Below, one piece after another: positions 1 to 10,242 of a stretch of DNA of 64,000 nucleotides. A program made the position numbers and the translations under genes. The stretch is from Muraenolepis orangiensis (lineage: Eukaryota; Chordata; Actinopteri; Gadiformes; Muraenolepididae): assembly GCA_027704905.1 (NCBI GenBank), contig CM051007.1, positions 21,535,059-21,599,058 of the forward strand. The letters run 5' to 3'. Each line of letters starts with the position of its first letter. Position 1 is the stretch's first letter. A model generated the notes under the pieces. The model saw nothing but the letters and a program-made list of their open reading frames with translations, did not search any database and was not told the origin of the DNA.

Positions 1-343
1 TTCTCTCTGGAGTCTGAGGGCAGGCGCTGGGCTTGTCCTGCGTCGCAATGACAGGTGTTTGATGTCTCTGCTTCGTTTATCACCATTATCTTAAAATTGG
101 CATCGTAACTTCGTCTCTCCTGTTTATTAAATTGCCCTAGTTGGTCGCTGTGTCTCTCCATTTCTATCTCTCCAAGCAACTGTTGCTATGTACTGTTACT
201 TTAAGTGTCGCGCGATCTGTTGTTGCGCAATTACATGTGCAATTACGGTACATCGAAAAGTCTAAACCCCGATTATAAGACGACCCCTCATTTTCTGATA
301 TTTTCTAGGAAAAAAAACCCGTCTTATATTCGGGTCAATACGG
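1..343 (-). mobile_element. pogo/Tigger-like DNA transposon, 5' end, cut by window edge
   Basis: Reading on the minus strand, the element starts with a terminal repeat at about 315-343 (CCGTATTGACCCGAATATAA) next to a TA at 344-345, the target site typical of the Tc1/mariner superfamily. A transposase start codon lies at 159-161. The sequence matches the second copy at 34403 onward base for base over long stretches, and that copy carries recognisable pogo-type DDE motifs. The element sits in the intron before the last anln exon and runs off the left edge of the window. Pogo assignment rests on the better copy; a related Tc1/mariner lineage is possible. Confidence 0.75.
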
Positions 344-449
344 TATATATATATAGAGTAACCAATGAAAACGCCCTGTATCCACCGATTCCACAACGCT
401 CGGTGTGTGAGTTTTTTTTTTTAAACCATCAACACGTGGTCCGTTTCAG

Positions 450-564
450 GAACTGGCTGAGTGCTGACACGAAGGACGAACGCAACCTGTGGATGCAGAA
501 ACTGAACCAGATCCTGGTGGACTTGCGCATGTGGCAGCCAGATTCCTGTTTGACGCCTCCTTGA
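450..564 (+). CDS. anln: anillin, last coding exon (C-terminal end of PH domain); partial gene
   Basis: Anillin is the actin-, septin- and RhoA-binding scaffold of the cytokinetic ring; its C-terminal PH domain targets the furrow membrane. A pyrimidine-rich stretch ending in CAG at 447-449 precedes an open frame that enters with the last base of a split codon and reads [20 protein letters not shown], then [13 protein letters not shown], before TGA at 562-564. This matches my memory of the vertebrate anillin C-terminus ([19 protein letters not shown]...WQPDAC). The final residues (LTPP) differ from the mammalian end. Only this exon is inside the window; the rest of the gene lies to the left. 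An orphan copy of a more upstream anillin exon occurs at 32469, which supports the identification. Confidence 0.87.
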
Positions 565-1189
565 GGAGGGGAGGACCAGCGGCGGTGCGGACCCCTTCTC
601 TCTGAACGATGGGCTGCCTGTACCGGGTGGCGGTTGTGTTTTACCCAGTGCAATACTGTGCGGAGATCGTCGTCCAAAAACATTTTGCGGGGGGTTTTGT
701 TGTGGGAGAGGATTGGTAGTCTGATATGCATAAGCAAAGAATGGATAAAGCCATACTTTTAATAATACAACATTTTAGCAGGCCCTGTTAAAGCCTATAT
801 TTTATGGCCACGTTTTGAGTTTGTTTGAGCAGCCAGTCTTTGGCTTTTTAGGTGCCGATGCCCATCAATCCATACGCTATACACTTTTATGTGCATGGCT
901 TTAATATTGTAATCAAGACCTTTTGAGACCATTGAAATGGTGTTGAAGCACAAAAGAGATGGAGGTGAAGATATGGACGCAAGCTGAGCTTTTAGGACAC
1001 TGCATGACGAGGCACTGGCTGAAGCTCTCCATGCACAACTTGTACTTTTAATTATATATTTGATGGCTTGCTGTACGGTTTTGAAATGCCTTTTTTTGTT
1101 TTTATCCTGTCTAGTTAAACACCACGTGTAACTTTTAGATATATATATTACACAACTCTACTTTGTCATGTTTTGTCTTTTAATTGTTT
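565..1189 (+). other. anln 3' UTR / flanking DNA
   Basis: No coding signal. This should hold the anln 3' UTR; no canonical AATAAA was noticed near the stop, so the poly(A) site was not placed. AT-rich and otherwise featureless. Confidence 0.5.
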
Positions 1190-1421
1190 ACATGGTTATT
1201 GTTCAGGTGAGTTATTGGGCGAAATAGGGTCAATTTTTATTTTGATGCTGTTTGTTCACATGTCTTGACTTTAGTCACAGGTGGACATGTTTCTGATTTG
1301 CCCAGTACTAAGGTAAATATTTAATAATTGAGCATGACGTGTATGCAAGCGTATTACCGTCACTCTGATGACGTCCTTAAGAAGGGTTTACTTGTACCTT
1401 CTGCTTTAAAGCACTCCGAGT
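1190..1421 (+). repeat. 232-bp segment repeated at 32690-32921
   Basis: This stretch is about 96% identical by eye to 32690-32921. In both places it lies downstream of an anln exon, in the same orientation and order. Its divergence looks like that of the two asns copies. It is therefore best read as anln 3' flank copied in the tandem duplication. The alternative is an LTR fragment, because in the second copy BEL/Pao gag sequence follows directly. The small open frame common to both (MSMTCMQ...) is not considered a gene. Confidence 0.7.
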
Positions 1422-2205
1422 TTCCTCAACACAGTCGATCAGGTATTTGTACAACAATGTCTTTAATAAATGCCTGCTGTGATCACATGCTGAATGTCCA
1501 AATTCATTCAGCAAATGCCAATTGAGTTGAATAAAGGGATTTTTCATAGTGTCTGAGGTACAAAAGATAGGAGCATGTTGCTCAGACGGTTAATATGGAT
1601 TTACTGAGGTTTTTTTTCATTCTGCTTGAGTGAAAGTTTAAACCTTGCAACCTTAATGTGTTTTCTGTGAACTCGCTATCACTTGGAAATGTAAGGGTGG
1701 TTGGAATACTACCACACAAACGACCACTTGATTAGATTTAAATGTATTGTCATTGCACAAGTACTGTACAGCGAAAAGAAGTTGGCATCTAACCAGAGTG
1801 CCAATGTAACCGTAAAGTGCATAGTAATATGTAGTGGTTAAATAGGATGTAAAAACAGGTATAAACTGGTGTGTATATTGTATAGGTGTGTGTATATATG
1901 TATATATCACTGCTGTCAATAGATCAAAAGTATTTAAGTTTAAAAGAAACATATTTACTTTAATATTTTTATTTTGTGTTACTTTTCACTTCGTCAGCAA
2001 AAAGGTATCCGGGAGCGCTAAGTATTGCCCAAAACATCGATAACTATATTATATTAATATTAAGCAGACGACTGCAGAAATAATCTGTTACAAAATAATG
2101 TCTGCAACAAAGTGAACATAAACCGCTTGCCTGTAAATAGTTAGCAAAGAAACATCTCATGCAAATGAATGTTGCAACAAGTAGGCCACTTTAAGAAACG
2201 GTATA
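1422..2205. other. intergenic, no gene seen
   Basis: No coding exon recognised. Contains one copy (about 1730-1800) of a short dispersed repeat with the core ATGTATTGTCATTGCACAAG, also seen near 5690, 20820, 21910, 38540, 51290 and 55000. Confidence 0.5.
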
Positions 2206-2213
2206 ATGTGCGC

Positions 2214-3612
2214 CAGGGATGTGCACAGACATTTTCGGGGGCAGGAGCTCAAGTGAGAAAAAGGGCACTTCCCATAATCATTTATAAAATTACGAAGTTA
2301 CTGTTTAAGGCAGGAAATTACAGGCAAAAAGATCTGGTCTATTTTGCTTCCATGTTTGCTTTCACTCTAATGGAAAGAAAACTTCCAAAAAACAAAATGG
2401 TGTTCGTTTTACTACCCTGTCAATTAATCTATAGATTTAAAGCTAATCTGCATATTTAAACATAACATTTCAGGGGAAAATACTGACTTGACGTAAGTAA
2501 CTATCTGGGGAAGTTGTGAGGTGATATGTTTTGTCTTTTCACCTGCAATGCCTTGGTAAATGCATGCAAATTAGAGCATTTTAATTAGGCCTAGTTAACG
2601 CCTAATTTGCATATCAATGTGGCGATTGTGATGACATTATTAGATACACATTTGACTGTATTCACCTGTAGTGTGTCCCCTCAAGTACAGTACATTAGCC
2701 TGTATGCCCATGATAAATTAACTTAGCTAAACTTTGAGCTAACTTATCCATTAGCTAGTACCTTAGTTAACTATATTTGTTTTAGTCTTTTGGCAAATTA
2801 GCTGTAAACTCGAGGCACTGGCAGCTTTGTCATTTGTTCATCACCACTCACCTTCAAACAAGGCAAGAAAAGCCGGCATCACATGGGACTGTAAGGTGGG
2901 AGGTGCTGCTACCTGTCTGAAGGGACTGTAAGGTGGGAGGTGCTGCTACCTGTCTGAAGGGACTGTAAGGTGGGAGGTGCTGCTAGCTGTCTGAAGGGAC
3001 TGTAAGGTGGGAGGTGCTGCTACCTGTCTGAAGGGACTGTAAGGTGGGAGGTGCTGCTACCTGTCTGAAGGGACTGTAAGGTGGGAGGTGCTGCTACCTG
3101 TCTGAAGGGACTGTAAGGTGGGAGGTGCTGCTACCTGTCTGAAGGGACTGTAAGGTGGGAGGTGCTGCTACCTGTCTGAAGGGACTGTAAGGTGGGAGGT
3201 GCTGCTGAAGGGACTGTAAGGTGGGAGGTGCTGCTACCTGTCTGAAGGGACTGTAAAGTGGGAGGTGCTGCTGAAGGGACTGTAAGGTGGGAGGTGCTGC
3301 TACCTGTCTGAAGGGACTGTAAGGTGGGAGGTGCTGCTACCTGTCTGAAGGGACTACCGAGGACTGTCCGCACCGCTGACCAGCAGACGTGGAGGGAGGA
3401 AGAGAGGGAGGGAGGGAGGGTGGAGAGAGCCTCGGAACTTGACAGTCTAATCTCCCGACCTGATATTTTTATCTTTTATTCAATCAATATATTTTTTGGA
3501 AAGGGAAACTGTGCGCAAACAGGAGTAGATATATATGAATTTATAAAATATAAATATAAAAATAAAGGCAGGGGCTCAAGCCCCCTTTGATGTCTATGTG
3601 TGCACGTGCCTG
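2214..3612. mobile_element. non-autonomous hAT-type transposon with 8-bp TSD
   Basis: The element is bounded by a perfect 8-bp target-site duplication, ATGTGCGC, at 2206-2213 and 3613-3620. Its ends are related inverted repeats: CAGGGATGTGCACAGACA on the left, and the right end read in reverse starts CAGGCACGTGCACACATAGA. An 8-bp duplication with CAG-type ends is the hAT hallmark. No transposase is visible inside; much of the interior is the 37-bp minisatellite at 2885-3354. The same target sequence without the insertion (GTATAATGTGCGCTATACAG) is present at about 30965 and 47028, so an empty site exists within the window. Confidence 0.88.
2885..3354 (+). repeat. 37-bp minisatellite, about 13 units
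   Basis: Tandem units begin GGGACTGTAAGGTGGGAGGT and continue GCTGCTACCTGTCTGAA, with a period of 37 bp. Two units lack part of ACCTGTCTG and are 29 bp. Other changes are single bases (for example GCTAGC for GCTACC). The array lies wholly inside the hAT element. Confidence 0.95.
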
Positions 3613-3640
3613 ATGTGCGCTATACAGGGCATATGTTCAG

Positions 3641-3871
3641 GTGGCGGAGGAGAAGATCTGGGAGATGGCAGCTGCAAGGGTCATCAAGCCATCCGACAGT
3701 CCGTGGGTAGCGCCGGCCGTCCTGGTCAGGAAGAAGGACGACAGCTGGAGGTTCTGCGCGGACTACCGCCGACTCAATGCGGTCACCGCCAAAGACTCCT
3801 ACCCCCTGGCCCGCATGGGAGTTGGGTGATGGGGTTGTCGGGGACGACTAAACCCCTTAAGAGGGGGCTAT
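3641..3871 (+). pseudogene. Ty3/gypsy reverse transcriptase fragment plus 3' end of element
   Basis: An in-frame fragment reads [20 protein letters not shown] followed by [20 protein letters not shown], the start of a Ty3/gypsy reverse transcriptase domain. It stops after about 55 residues at 3829. Some 25 bp later a purine-rich AAGAGGGGGCTA precedes TGTAGCGGCC, which looks like a polypurine tract joined to the start of a 3' LTR. The element therefore lost nearly all its interior and is cut off at a poly-G run at about 3878-3897. It does not belong to the array at 6635-10242, whose LTR ends differ. Confidence 0.85.
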
Positions 3872-3896
3872 GTAGCGGCCGGGGGGGGGGGGGGGG

Positions 3897-4502
3897 GAAG
3901 CAATTCAAACACGAAGTTCAGTCCCTCCAGTAGTTGAAACAATCATTTATACTTTATCACATATCACTTACAGTTGCTAAAAGACAGTCTACTAGGTATA
4001 CAAACAGTTCTAAGATTACTTATAGAGTATGTGTGAGATATGAGCATAATAATAGGTATATATATACATACAGGTAAGTAAGAATAAGTATATAACGTAG
4101 GTAGTGATCAGGGGTACGCAATTGTGAAAAACAGGATAAATATATATAAATATATATTTAATCACAGGTTGCTTTGAGCTGTCAATAATTAGTTCGTTAT
4201 GCAAATTCTGCGCTTTAGTGGGCGTTTTATTTAAATTTGTTTTATCTCATTCTTCATGAAGAGAGTATACTCATTAAAACAGAGAAACATGGATGAAAGC
4301 TTGGATGCGCAATCTTCCGCGTAGTTGCGGATAATAAGTAAAGCTTTCACTCGGTGGTTAACTCTTTAGCCTGTCGGCATATTTATTTAGTGCAATCTAG
4401 TGACAACACTTAACAAAGCCCCGGTGCCTCCGGGTAGGGCGGTACACCTTTAATAAAAAGGGTACGTGGCTTAAAGTCTTCCCCTTAACGATAGCGGAGC
4501 TG
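3897..4502 (+). repeat. dispersed repeat R, copy 1, left part
   Basis: Starts GCAATTCAAACACGAAGTTC and is nearly identical to 19386-20040 and 36369-36990. A TA-rich centre is followed by a conserved block containing CCTTTAATAAAAAGGGT. I could not assign it to a named family and saw no coding capacity. The repeat is broken at 4503 by a hAT insertion and resumes at 5366. Confidence 0.85.
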
Positions 4503-5365
4503 TGTGATGGGAATTCCGGCTCTTTTGAGTGAGCCGGCTCATTTGGCTCGGCTCACCAAGAAGAGCCGGCCCTTTCGGCTCTTCTATTTTACCACATATA
4601 CCTTTTATAATTCAATCAAATGTTGCCCTATTTTGACTAATTATTTATATGTGTACACATATATCACTTAAATTATTCAATACATCCTTTGTACTGAAGT
4701 ATTCAAAAGTAAAAATTAAAATTTTAATATAAATGATTTGCTGTGGCCAATTGTTTTCATTGCATTTACAGACTCTTGTAACTTTACCACCCAATGAATG
4801 CACTGACTTGCTTGTAGAACCACGCTACACAAAGCAGATAGCAACACCTAGAACAACTTAAGCATAAACATTTTATAAAAGGACAGCTACTGTTTTTTTG
4901 TATATTTGACATTTGTATTTAAACAAAAAGCCCTAACAAAACAGCAGGGCTCTATTTCAGTATAACAAAAAGTGCCTGTGGAGGTGGTTTGTGGACCCGC
5001 TCTATATGAGAGCTTCATGTTGCAAATTCTGCATTCTGCCTTTGTGTTTGCACAATTGTTAAAATGCAGCCAAATGCTGCTTCTTTTCCTACTTTCACTC
5101 ATCTTATTAGCGCGACGCAAACTGACACATCCCCGTGTGTTCTCCTCTCCCTCGGTTAGCAACCAGCACTGAGGACGCGCCGCCCCTCCCTCCTTATCTA
5201 TCCTCTCGTGATGCACAGCATGCGCGTGACATTCAGTCACTGCATGTACGCGGAGCACCCGTAACAAATCAATAACGGCTCGTTCGCGGGTGCGAGCCGG
5301 CTCCCGTCGTTCACTAAAAAGAGCCGGCTCTTTGAGCCGGCTCGTTCGCGACCGACACATCACTA
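4503..5365 (-). mobile_element. hAT element carrying a BED zinc-finger remnant
   Basis: Inserted in repeat R. Both ends are rich in AGCCGGCTC motifs; the right end, read in reverse, starts TAGTGATGTGTCGGTCGCGA and the left end starts TGTGATGGGAATTCC, so the terminal repeats are imperfect. On the minus strand about 5102-4963 encodes KRSSIWLHFNNC...AECRICNMKL, the W..F...C..C start of a BED-type zinc finger as found at the N terminus of hAT transposases. The zinc-binding histidines and the catalytic domain are missing. No clear 8-bp duplication is seen. Fragments of the same family lie at about 6098-6290 and 13965-14056. Confidence 0.8.
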
Positions 5366-5600
5366 CTCCCTCCCTCCCTATAGTAATAGCAGCGCGTGTT
5401 GCGTCAGCACAGACCTCAGCGTGGAAGCCGGCAGTCCATTCCAATTCACCATCGTCTCGACTTATTGTGGGCCAACAAAAAAAGGTACGCTTAGAAGCCA
5501 TTTCACGAAGATACACGTCGTTTATTATTATATTGATTTATTCACAGGGAATACGCTATTTACTAAGGCTATGTACTTAAGGTGTACGGCTCAGATATGG
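5366..5600 (+). repeat. dispersed repeat R, copy 1, right part
   Basis: Continues repeat R after the hAT insertion, matching 20045-20285, 35715-35970 and 37005-37245. Contains the conserved block GAAGATACACGTCGTTTATT. Confidence 0.85.
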
Positions 5601-5603
5601 TAG

Positions 5604-6049
5604 TATATAGGTAATATATAATATTCTGTATTATATATTACCATGCACTTTACTGTAACATTTGCACTCTGGTTAGATGCCAAATTATTTCCGCTGTACT
5701 GTACTTGAGCTGTACAATGACAATGCATTTTAATCTAATCTAAACTACAGACGGCGTCAGAGAAGTTACCCATCTCCGTCCGACCCCTTCGTTCCACAGT
5801 GGGAGTGGGATTAAAATCACCTCACCAAAAAACACAAATGACTTATTTACTATTCATATAGTACACTTTCAGTATACTGAATTACACTGCCTATTTAGTT
5901 ATACACATTACTAATGCATATTAGTTGATAATGGGAACTTTATTCGTCCCTGGTGAGAAACGTGTATATCCCAAACGTGTATATCCAAGGCCACGGATAT
6001 CATTTTACTACCATTGTGAACCCTCAAAACTCTTCTGTTCACCATAGCC
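5604..6049 (+). repeat. about 445-bp segment repeated at 20735-21180
   Basis: Near-identical to the segment just upstream of asns copy 1, from GGTAATATATAATATTCTGT to TCTTCTGTTCACCATAGCC. Each copy follows a copy of repeat R, so a larger block was copied or both parts travel together. No coding signal. Confidence 0.85.
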
Positions 6050-6097
6050 TCAGTCTGACCTGCCTTTTTTCTTCCAACTAAACGGTTGGATGCACAG

Positions 6098-6290
6098 TTC
6101 TCAAGTGCCTGTGGAGGTGGTTTGTGGACCCTGCTCTATATGAGAGCTTCATGTTGCAAATTCTGCATTCTGCCTTTGTGTTTGCACAATTGTTAAAATG
6201 CAGCCAAATGCTGCTGTCTTTTCCTACTTTCACTCATCTTATTTGCGCGACGCAAACTGACACGTCACCGTGTGAAGTGTCACCCCTCCC
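6098..6290 (-). mobile_element. BED-hAT family fragment
   Basis: Nearly identical to 4972-5180 of the BED-finger hAT element (both start AGTGCCTGTGGAGGTGGTTT). Ends are missing. It abuts the LTR that starts at about 6293. Confidence 0.8.
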
Positions 6291-6292
6291 TC

Positions 6293-6592
6293 TGTTCTGA
6301 GCATCTGAAGAGTATTCTGAAGAGTTCAAAAGGATCGTACTGTCCAGATAGTTGTCTATGTTTAGCCATCCAACTCGGCTTGGTTTATTCACGGAGGAGA
6401 AAACACAATGACCGCTCTCTTTGAAGTAAGTTTATCAAGAGACCGATGGAACTGCTTTGCCCATCTTTATATAACTGCGCAACAGCGCCTCCCCCTGGAC
6501 AACAGTGGTAGTCACAGCTACTCACATACATCAGATACACAGTAACACACATGTAGTCATAATATATACATAAGATATGTTATATCTTAACA
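6293..6592 (-). mobile_element. 3' LTR of decayed Ty1/copia element B
   Basis: Ends ATATCTTAACA followed by CTCCCACTTATGAATCATGT, the same LTR/polypurine-tract junction as the intact copia element at 14404-14430. The left boundary (TGTTCTGAGC) is inferred by spacing from the shared TTTAGCC...GGTTTATT block. About 300 bp. Its internal region is interrupted at 6635 by a gypsy-like array and continues at 10243. Confidence 0.75.
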
Positions 6593-6634
6593 CTCCCACT
6601 TATGAATCATGTGCCCATTGTATATCCTGTGGCA

Positions 6635-7238
6635 TGCACCCGTTGGCGGAGGGAGGACAACAGCGGTTGCGGTGGTAAAACAAATGATTTATTTGTTAAA
6701 ACAGGTGGGGGTAAGGGGAAAAGGGAATAACGGCAAATCAAAACGGTCCTCCCGGTTGGGGTCCAATCTCCCCCTCTCTCGGTCGTTCCGGGGTAGCTGT
6801 CCGGGCCGGCTCGTGGGGTGTTGGTCCGCCTCCTGGTGCACCCGTTTAGGCAGCAACACCGCCGCCAGGGGTTAAGGCTGGGAACAGAAACACTCACAGT
6901 TACAATCCTGCATTCGTATACAACGCGCACCTAGCGCGCCGCGGCTTGAGTCCGGGTTGGCCTGCGGCCTCTTACCACATACTGTTCGCCCCCTCTTCGT
7001 TTCATGCTCTTCCTTTTATCCTCGTCTCCCGCTTCTTGAGTGGCCCCCTCCAGGTGCACGGCGTCAGGCCTGATGAGCCGCTCCAGGTGTTTCCCATTCG
7101 GCCTGACGAGTGGGCGGTTACCGTCTGAGCTCTCCGTGGTGCCAATCCTGCTAGGAGCTCAGCGGTGTAGTACCGCTGTTCCACCACCTGCCCCAAGGGT
7201 TGCCCAGAATGCTTCCCAGTGGAGCCCGGGGCGCCACA
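6635..7238 (-). repeat. LTR 1 of the gypsy-like array (downstream LTR)
   Basis: 604 bp; identical in boundaries and length to 8137-8740 and 9639-10242. In element orientation this is the 3'-most LTR. Confidence 0.88.
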
Positions 7239-7285
7239 TACCCCCTTCCTCAGCTTCAAGCCAGGGCGGGGAGTGCCCACCCAGA

Positions 7286-8128
7286 CTACAGGCCTTCTGA
7301 CCTTCGGGACAGGGCATCTGCGTTCCCATGCAAAAATAGGTACAACCTGTCGGTAGTATCCCCCTCCTCTACGGGCGCCTCCTGGCGTCCAACCCGGCTT
7401 GAAGGGGTATTCCCGGTGGCATTTGAGGGAAAACAACAGATCCCGACAGTAGCGGCGCGGGGGCCAACCCCGCTCCTCTGGACCGTCTGTGTCCCAGTCG
7501 AAGATCCGGGGGGGTGGAGGAGAATTGGTGGGCGGGAGGGGCCTGGGAAGAGAGCCACCCCTTCTGCCCAGGTCGGTGGGAGTCCTCTCTGGAGGTCTCC
7601 TCTGGACCCTCCTCCAGGGGTCTCCGCTAGGGGTCTCCTCCGGAACCTCCTCTGGAGTCTCCTCTGGGGTCTGCTCTGAACCCCCTCTGTAGTCGATCGA
7701 CGGGGGCCAGCGGCGTCCTCCGGCGGGGGCGGAGCGGCGGCCTCCGGCGGGTGCGGAGCGGCGGCCTCCGGCGGGTGCGGAGCGGCGGCCTCCGGCGGGT
7801 GCGGAGCGGCGTCCTCAGGCGGGTGCGGAGCGGCGTCCTCCGGCGGGTGCGGAGCGACGTCCTCCGGCGGGTGCGGAGCGGCGTCCTCCGGCGGGTGCGG
7901 AGCGGCGTCCTCCGGCGGGTGCGGAGCGGCGTCCTCCGGCGGGTGCGGAGCCAAAACGCGGGGCCATTCCTCTCTCGGCCACTTTCCCGGAGTCCTTTGC
8001 GCTGCGCACTGCGCGATGGCCTTCTGCAATCTTTGTTGCCCCTGCAACACTTTTGCCATCAACTCCCTTAAGGCTGGACTCAGGTCTTCGGTTGTGAGCT
8101 GGGTCAACATGCCCGCATTCTCCACCAT
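7286..8128 (-). pseudogene. gag/pol deletion-fusion frame of the gypsy-like element, unit 1
   Basis: The frame starts 9 bases inside the LTR (MVENAGMLTQLTTEDLSPAL) and runs about 280 residues. The N-terminal 50 residues look like a retrotransposon gag start with a helical stretch. Then come ten 8-residue repeats, mostly PHPPEDAA, coded by a 24-bp minisatellite. The C terminus reads LYLFLHGNADALSRR; the GNADALSR motif normally follows the RNase H domain of Ty3/gypsy pol. The frame thus joins a gag start to the end of an RNase H region, with protease, reverse transcriptase and most of RNase H absent. It cannot transpose alone; any activity would need enzymes in trans. Confidence 0.75.
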
Positions 8129-8136
8129 TTGTCGCG

Positions 8137-8740
8137 TGCACCCGTTGGCGGAGGGAGGACAACAGCGGTTGCGGTGGTAAAACAAATGATTTATTTGTTA
8201 AAACAGGTGGGGGTAAGGGGAAAAGGGAATAACGGCAAATCAAAACGGTCCTCCCGGTTGGGGTCCAATCTCCCCCTCTCTCGGTCGTTCCGGGGTAGCT
8301 GTCCGGGCCGGCTCGTGGGGTGTTGGTCCGCCTCCTGGTGCACCCGTTTAGGCAGCAACACCGCCGCCAGGGGTTAAGGCTGGGAACAGAAACACTCACA
8401 GTTACAATCCTGCATTCGTATACAACGCGCACCTAGCGCGCCGCGGCTTGAGTCCGGGTTGGCCTGCGGCCTCTTACCACATACTGTTCGCCCCCTCTTC
8501 GTTTCATGCTCTTCCTTTTATCCTCGTCTCCCGCTTCTTGAGTGGCCCCCTCCAGGTGCACGGCGTCAGGCCTGATGAGCCGCTCCAGGTGTTTCCCATT
8601 CGGCCTGACGAGTGGGCGGTTACCGTCTGAGCTCTCCGTGGTGCCAATCCTGCTAGGAGCTCAGCGGTGTAGTACCGCTGTTCCACCACCTGCCCCAAGG
8701 GTTGCCCAGAATGCTTCCCAGTGGAGCCCGGGGCGCCACA
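8137..8740 (-). repeat. LTR 2 (middle) of the gypsy-like array
   Basis: 604 bp, shared between the two internal units. A middle LTR serving both sides is what unequal recombination between LTRs would leave. Confidence 0.88.
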
Positions 8741-8787
8741 TACCCCCTTCCTCAGCTTCAAGCCAGGGCGGGGAGTGCCCACCCAGA

Positions 8788-9630
8788 CTACAGGCCTTCT
8801 GACCTTCGGGACAGGGCATCTGCGTTCCCATGCAAAAATAGGTACAACCTGTCGGTAGTATCCCCCTCCTCTACGGGCGCCTCCTGGCGTCCAACCCGGC
8901 TTGAAGGGGTATTCCCGGTGGCATTTGAGGGAAAACAACAGATCCCGACAGTAGCGGCGCGGGGGCCAACCCCGCTCCTCTGGACCGTCTGTGTCCCAGT
9001 CGAAGATCCGGGGGGGTGGAGGAGAATTGGTGGGCGGGAGGGGCCTGGGAAGAGAGCCACCCCTTCTGCCCAGGTCGGTGGGAGTCCTCTCTGGAGGTCT
9101 CCTCTGGACCCTCCTCCAGGGGTCTCCGCTAGGGGTCTCCTCCGGAACCTCCTCTGGAGTCTCCTCTGGGGTCTGCTCTGAACCCCCTCTGTAGTCGATC
9201 GACGGGGGCCAGCGGCGTCCTCCGGCGGGGGCGGAGCGGCGGCCTCCGGCGGGTGCGGAGCGGCGGCCTCCGGCGGGTGCGGAGCGGCGGCCTCCGGCGG
9301 GTGCGGAGCGGCGTCCTCAGGCGGGTGCGGAGCGGCGTCCTCCGGCGGGTGCGGAGCGACGTCCTCCGGCGGGTGCGGAGCGGCGTCCTCCGGCGGGTGC
9401 GGAGCGGCGTCCTCCGGCGGGTGCGGAGCGGCGTCCTCCGGCGGGTGCGGAGCCAAAACGCGGGGCCATTCCTCTCTCGGCCACTTTCCCGGAGTCCTTT
9501 GCGCTGCGCACTGCGCGATGGCCTTCTGCAATCTTTGTTGCCCCTGCAACACTTTTGCCATCAACTCCCTTAAGGCTGGACTCAGGTCTTCGGTTGTGAG
9601 CTGGGTCAACATGCCCGCATTCTCCACCAT
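8788..9630 (-). pseudogene. gag/pol deletion-fusion frame of the gypsy-like element, unit 2
   Basis: Exact 1502-bp-shifted copy of the frame at 7286-8128, with the same ten-unit PHPPEDAA repeat and the same GNADALSRR terminus. No differing residue was found. Confidence 0.75.
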
Positions 9631-9638
9631 TTGTCGCG

Positions 9639-10242
9639 TGCACCCGTTGGCGGAGGGAGGACAACAGCGGTTGCGGTGGTAAAACAAATGATTTATTTGT
9701 TAAAACAGGTGGGGGTAAGGGGAAAAGGGAATAACGGCAAATCAAAACGGTCCTCCCGGTTGGGGTCCAATCTCCCCCTCTCTCGGTCGTTCCGGGGTAG
9801 CTGTCCGGGCCGGCTCGTGGGGTGTTGGTCCGCCTCCTGGTGCACCCGTTTAGGCAGCAACACCGCCGCCAGGGGTTAAGGCTGGGAACAGAAACACTCA
9901 CAGTTACAATCCTGCATTCGTATACAACGCGCACCTAGCGCGCCGCGGCTTGAGTCCGGGTTGGCCTGCGGCCTCTTACCACATACTGTTCGCCCCCTCT
10001 TCGTTTCATGCTCTTCCTTTTATCCTCGTCTCCCGCTTCTTGAGTGGCCCCCTCCAGGTGCACGGCGTCAGGCCTGATGAGCCGCTCCAGGTGTTTCCCA
10101 TTCGGCCTGACGAGTGGGCGGTTACCGTCTGAGCTCTCCGTGGTGCCAATCCTGCTAGGAGCTCAGCGGTGTAGTACCGCTGTTCCACCACCTGCCCCAA
10201 GGGTTGCCCAGAATGCTTCCCAGTGGAGCCCGGGGCGCCACA
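9639..10242 (-). repeat. LTR 3 (upstream LTR) of the gypsy-like array
   Basis: 604 bp. It ends at 10242 and is followed directly by copia element B sequence (ATCAGATTTAAACAAC). Confidence 0.88.

Larger units (their letters stand above)
6635..10242 (-). mobile_element. gypsy-like non-autonomous retrotransposon in LTR-internal-LTR-internal-LTR array
   Basis: A 1502-bp period runs through 6635-10242: a 604-bp LTR (TGTGGCGCC...GGGTGCA on the minus strand) occurs three times, separated by two 898-bp internal regions. The translations of both internal regions are the same in every frame I compared. On the minus strand each LTR has canonical TG...CA ends, a GATAAAAG TATA-like box and an AAATAAATCA polyadenylation-type motif. 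A purine tract (GAAGGGGG) precedes the downstream LTR. The array interrupts the 3' non-coding part of copia element B: copia sequence stops at 6634 and resumes at 10243, with total spacing equal to the intact copia element. Flanks TGGCA and ATCAG do not form a duplication. GC content is far higher than in the surroundings. Confidence 0.88.

Noticed and set aside
1328..1525. Conserved small frame MSMTCMQ... found again at 32834
   Set aside because: Its conservation follows from the shared repeat block; the frame ends differ and there is no independent coding evidence.
2885..3354. CRISPR-like regular repeat array
   Set aside because: Units abut with no unique spacers and the genome is eukaryotic; it is a minisatellite inside a hAT element.
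3641..3829. Domesticated reverse transcriptase gene
   Set aside because: Only about 55 residues of a gypsy reverse transcriptase remain, next to a purine tract and LTR start; a simple fragment.
7751..8071. Arginine-rich frame on the plus strand (RRVRSGVL repeats)
   Set aside because: Shadow of the 24-bp minisatellite that codes PHPPEDAA on the other strand.
7286..8185. 299-residue proline-rich open frame as a host gene
   Set aside because: It spans an LTR boundary, repeats exactly 1502 bp away and ends in a retrotransposon GNADALSR motif, so it is part of a mobile element.
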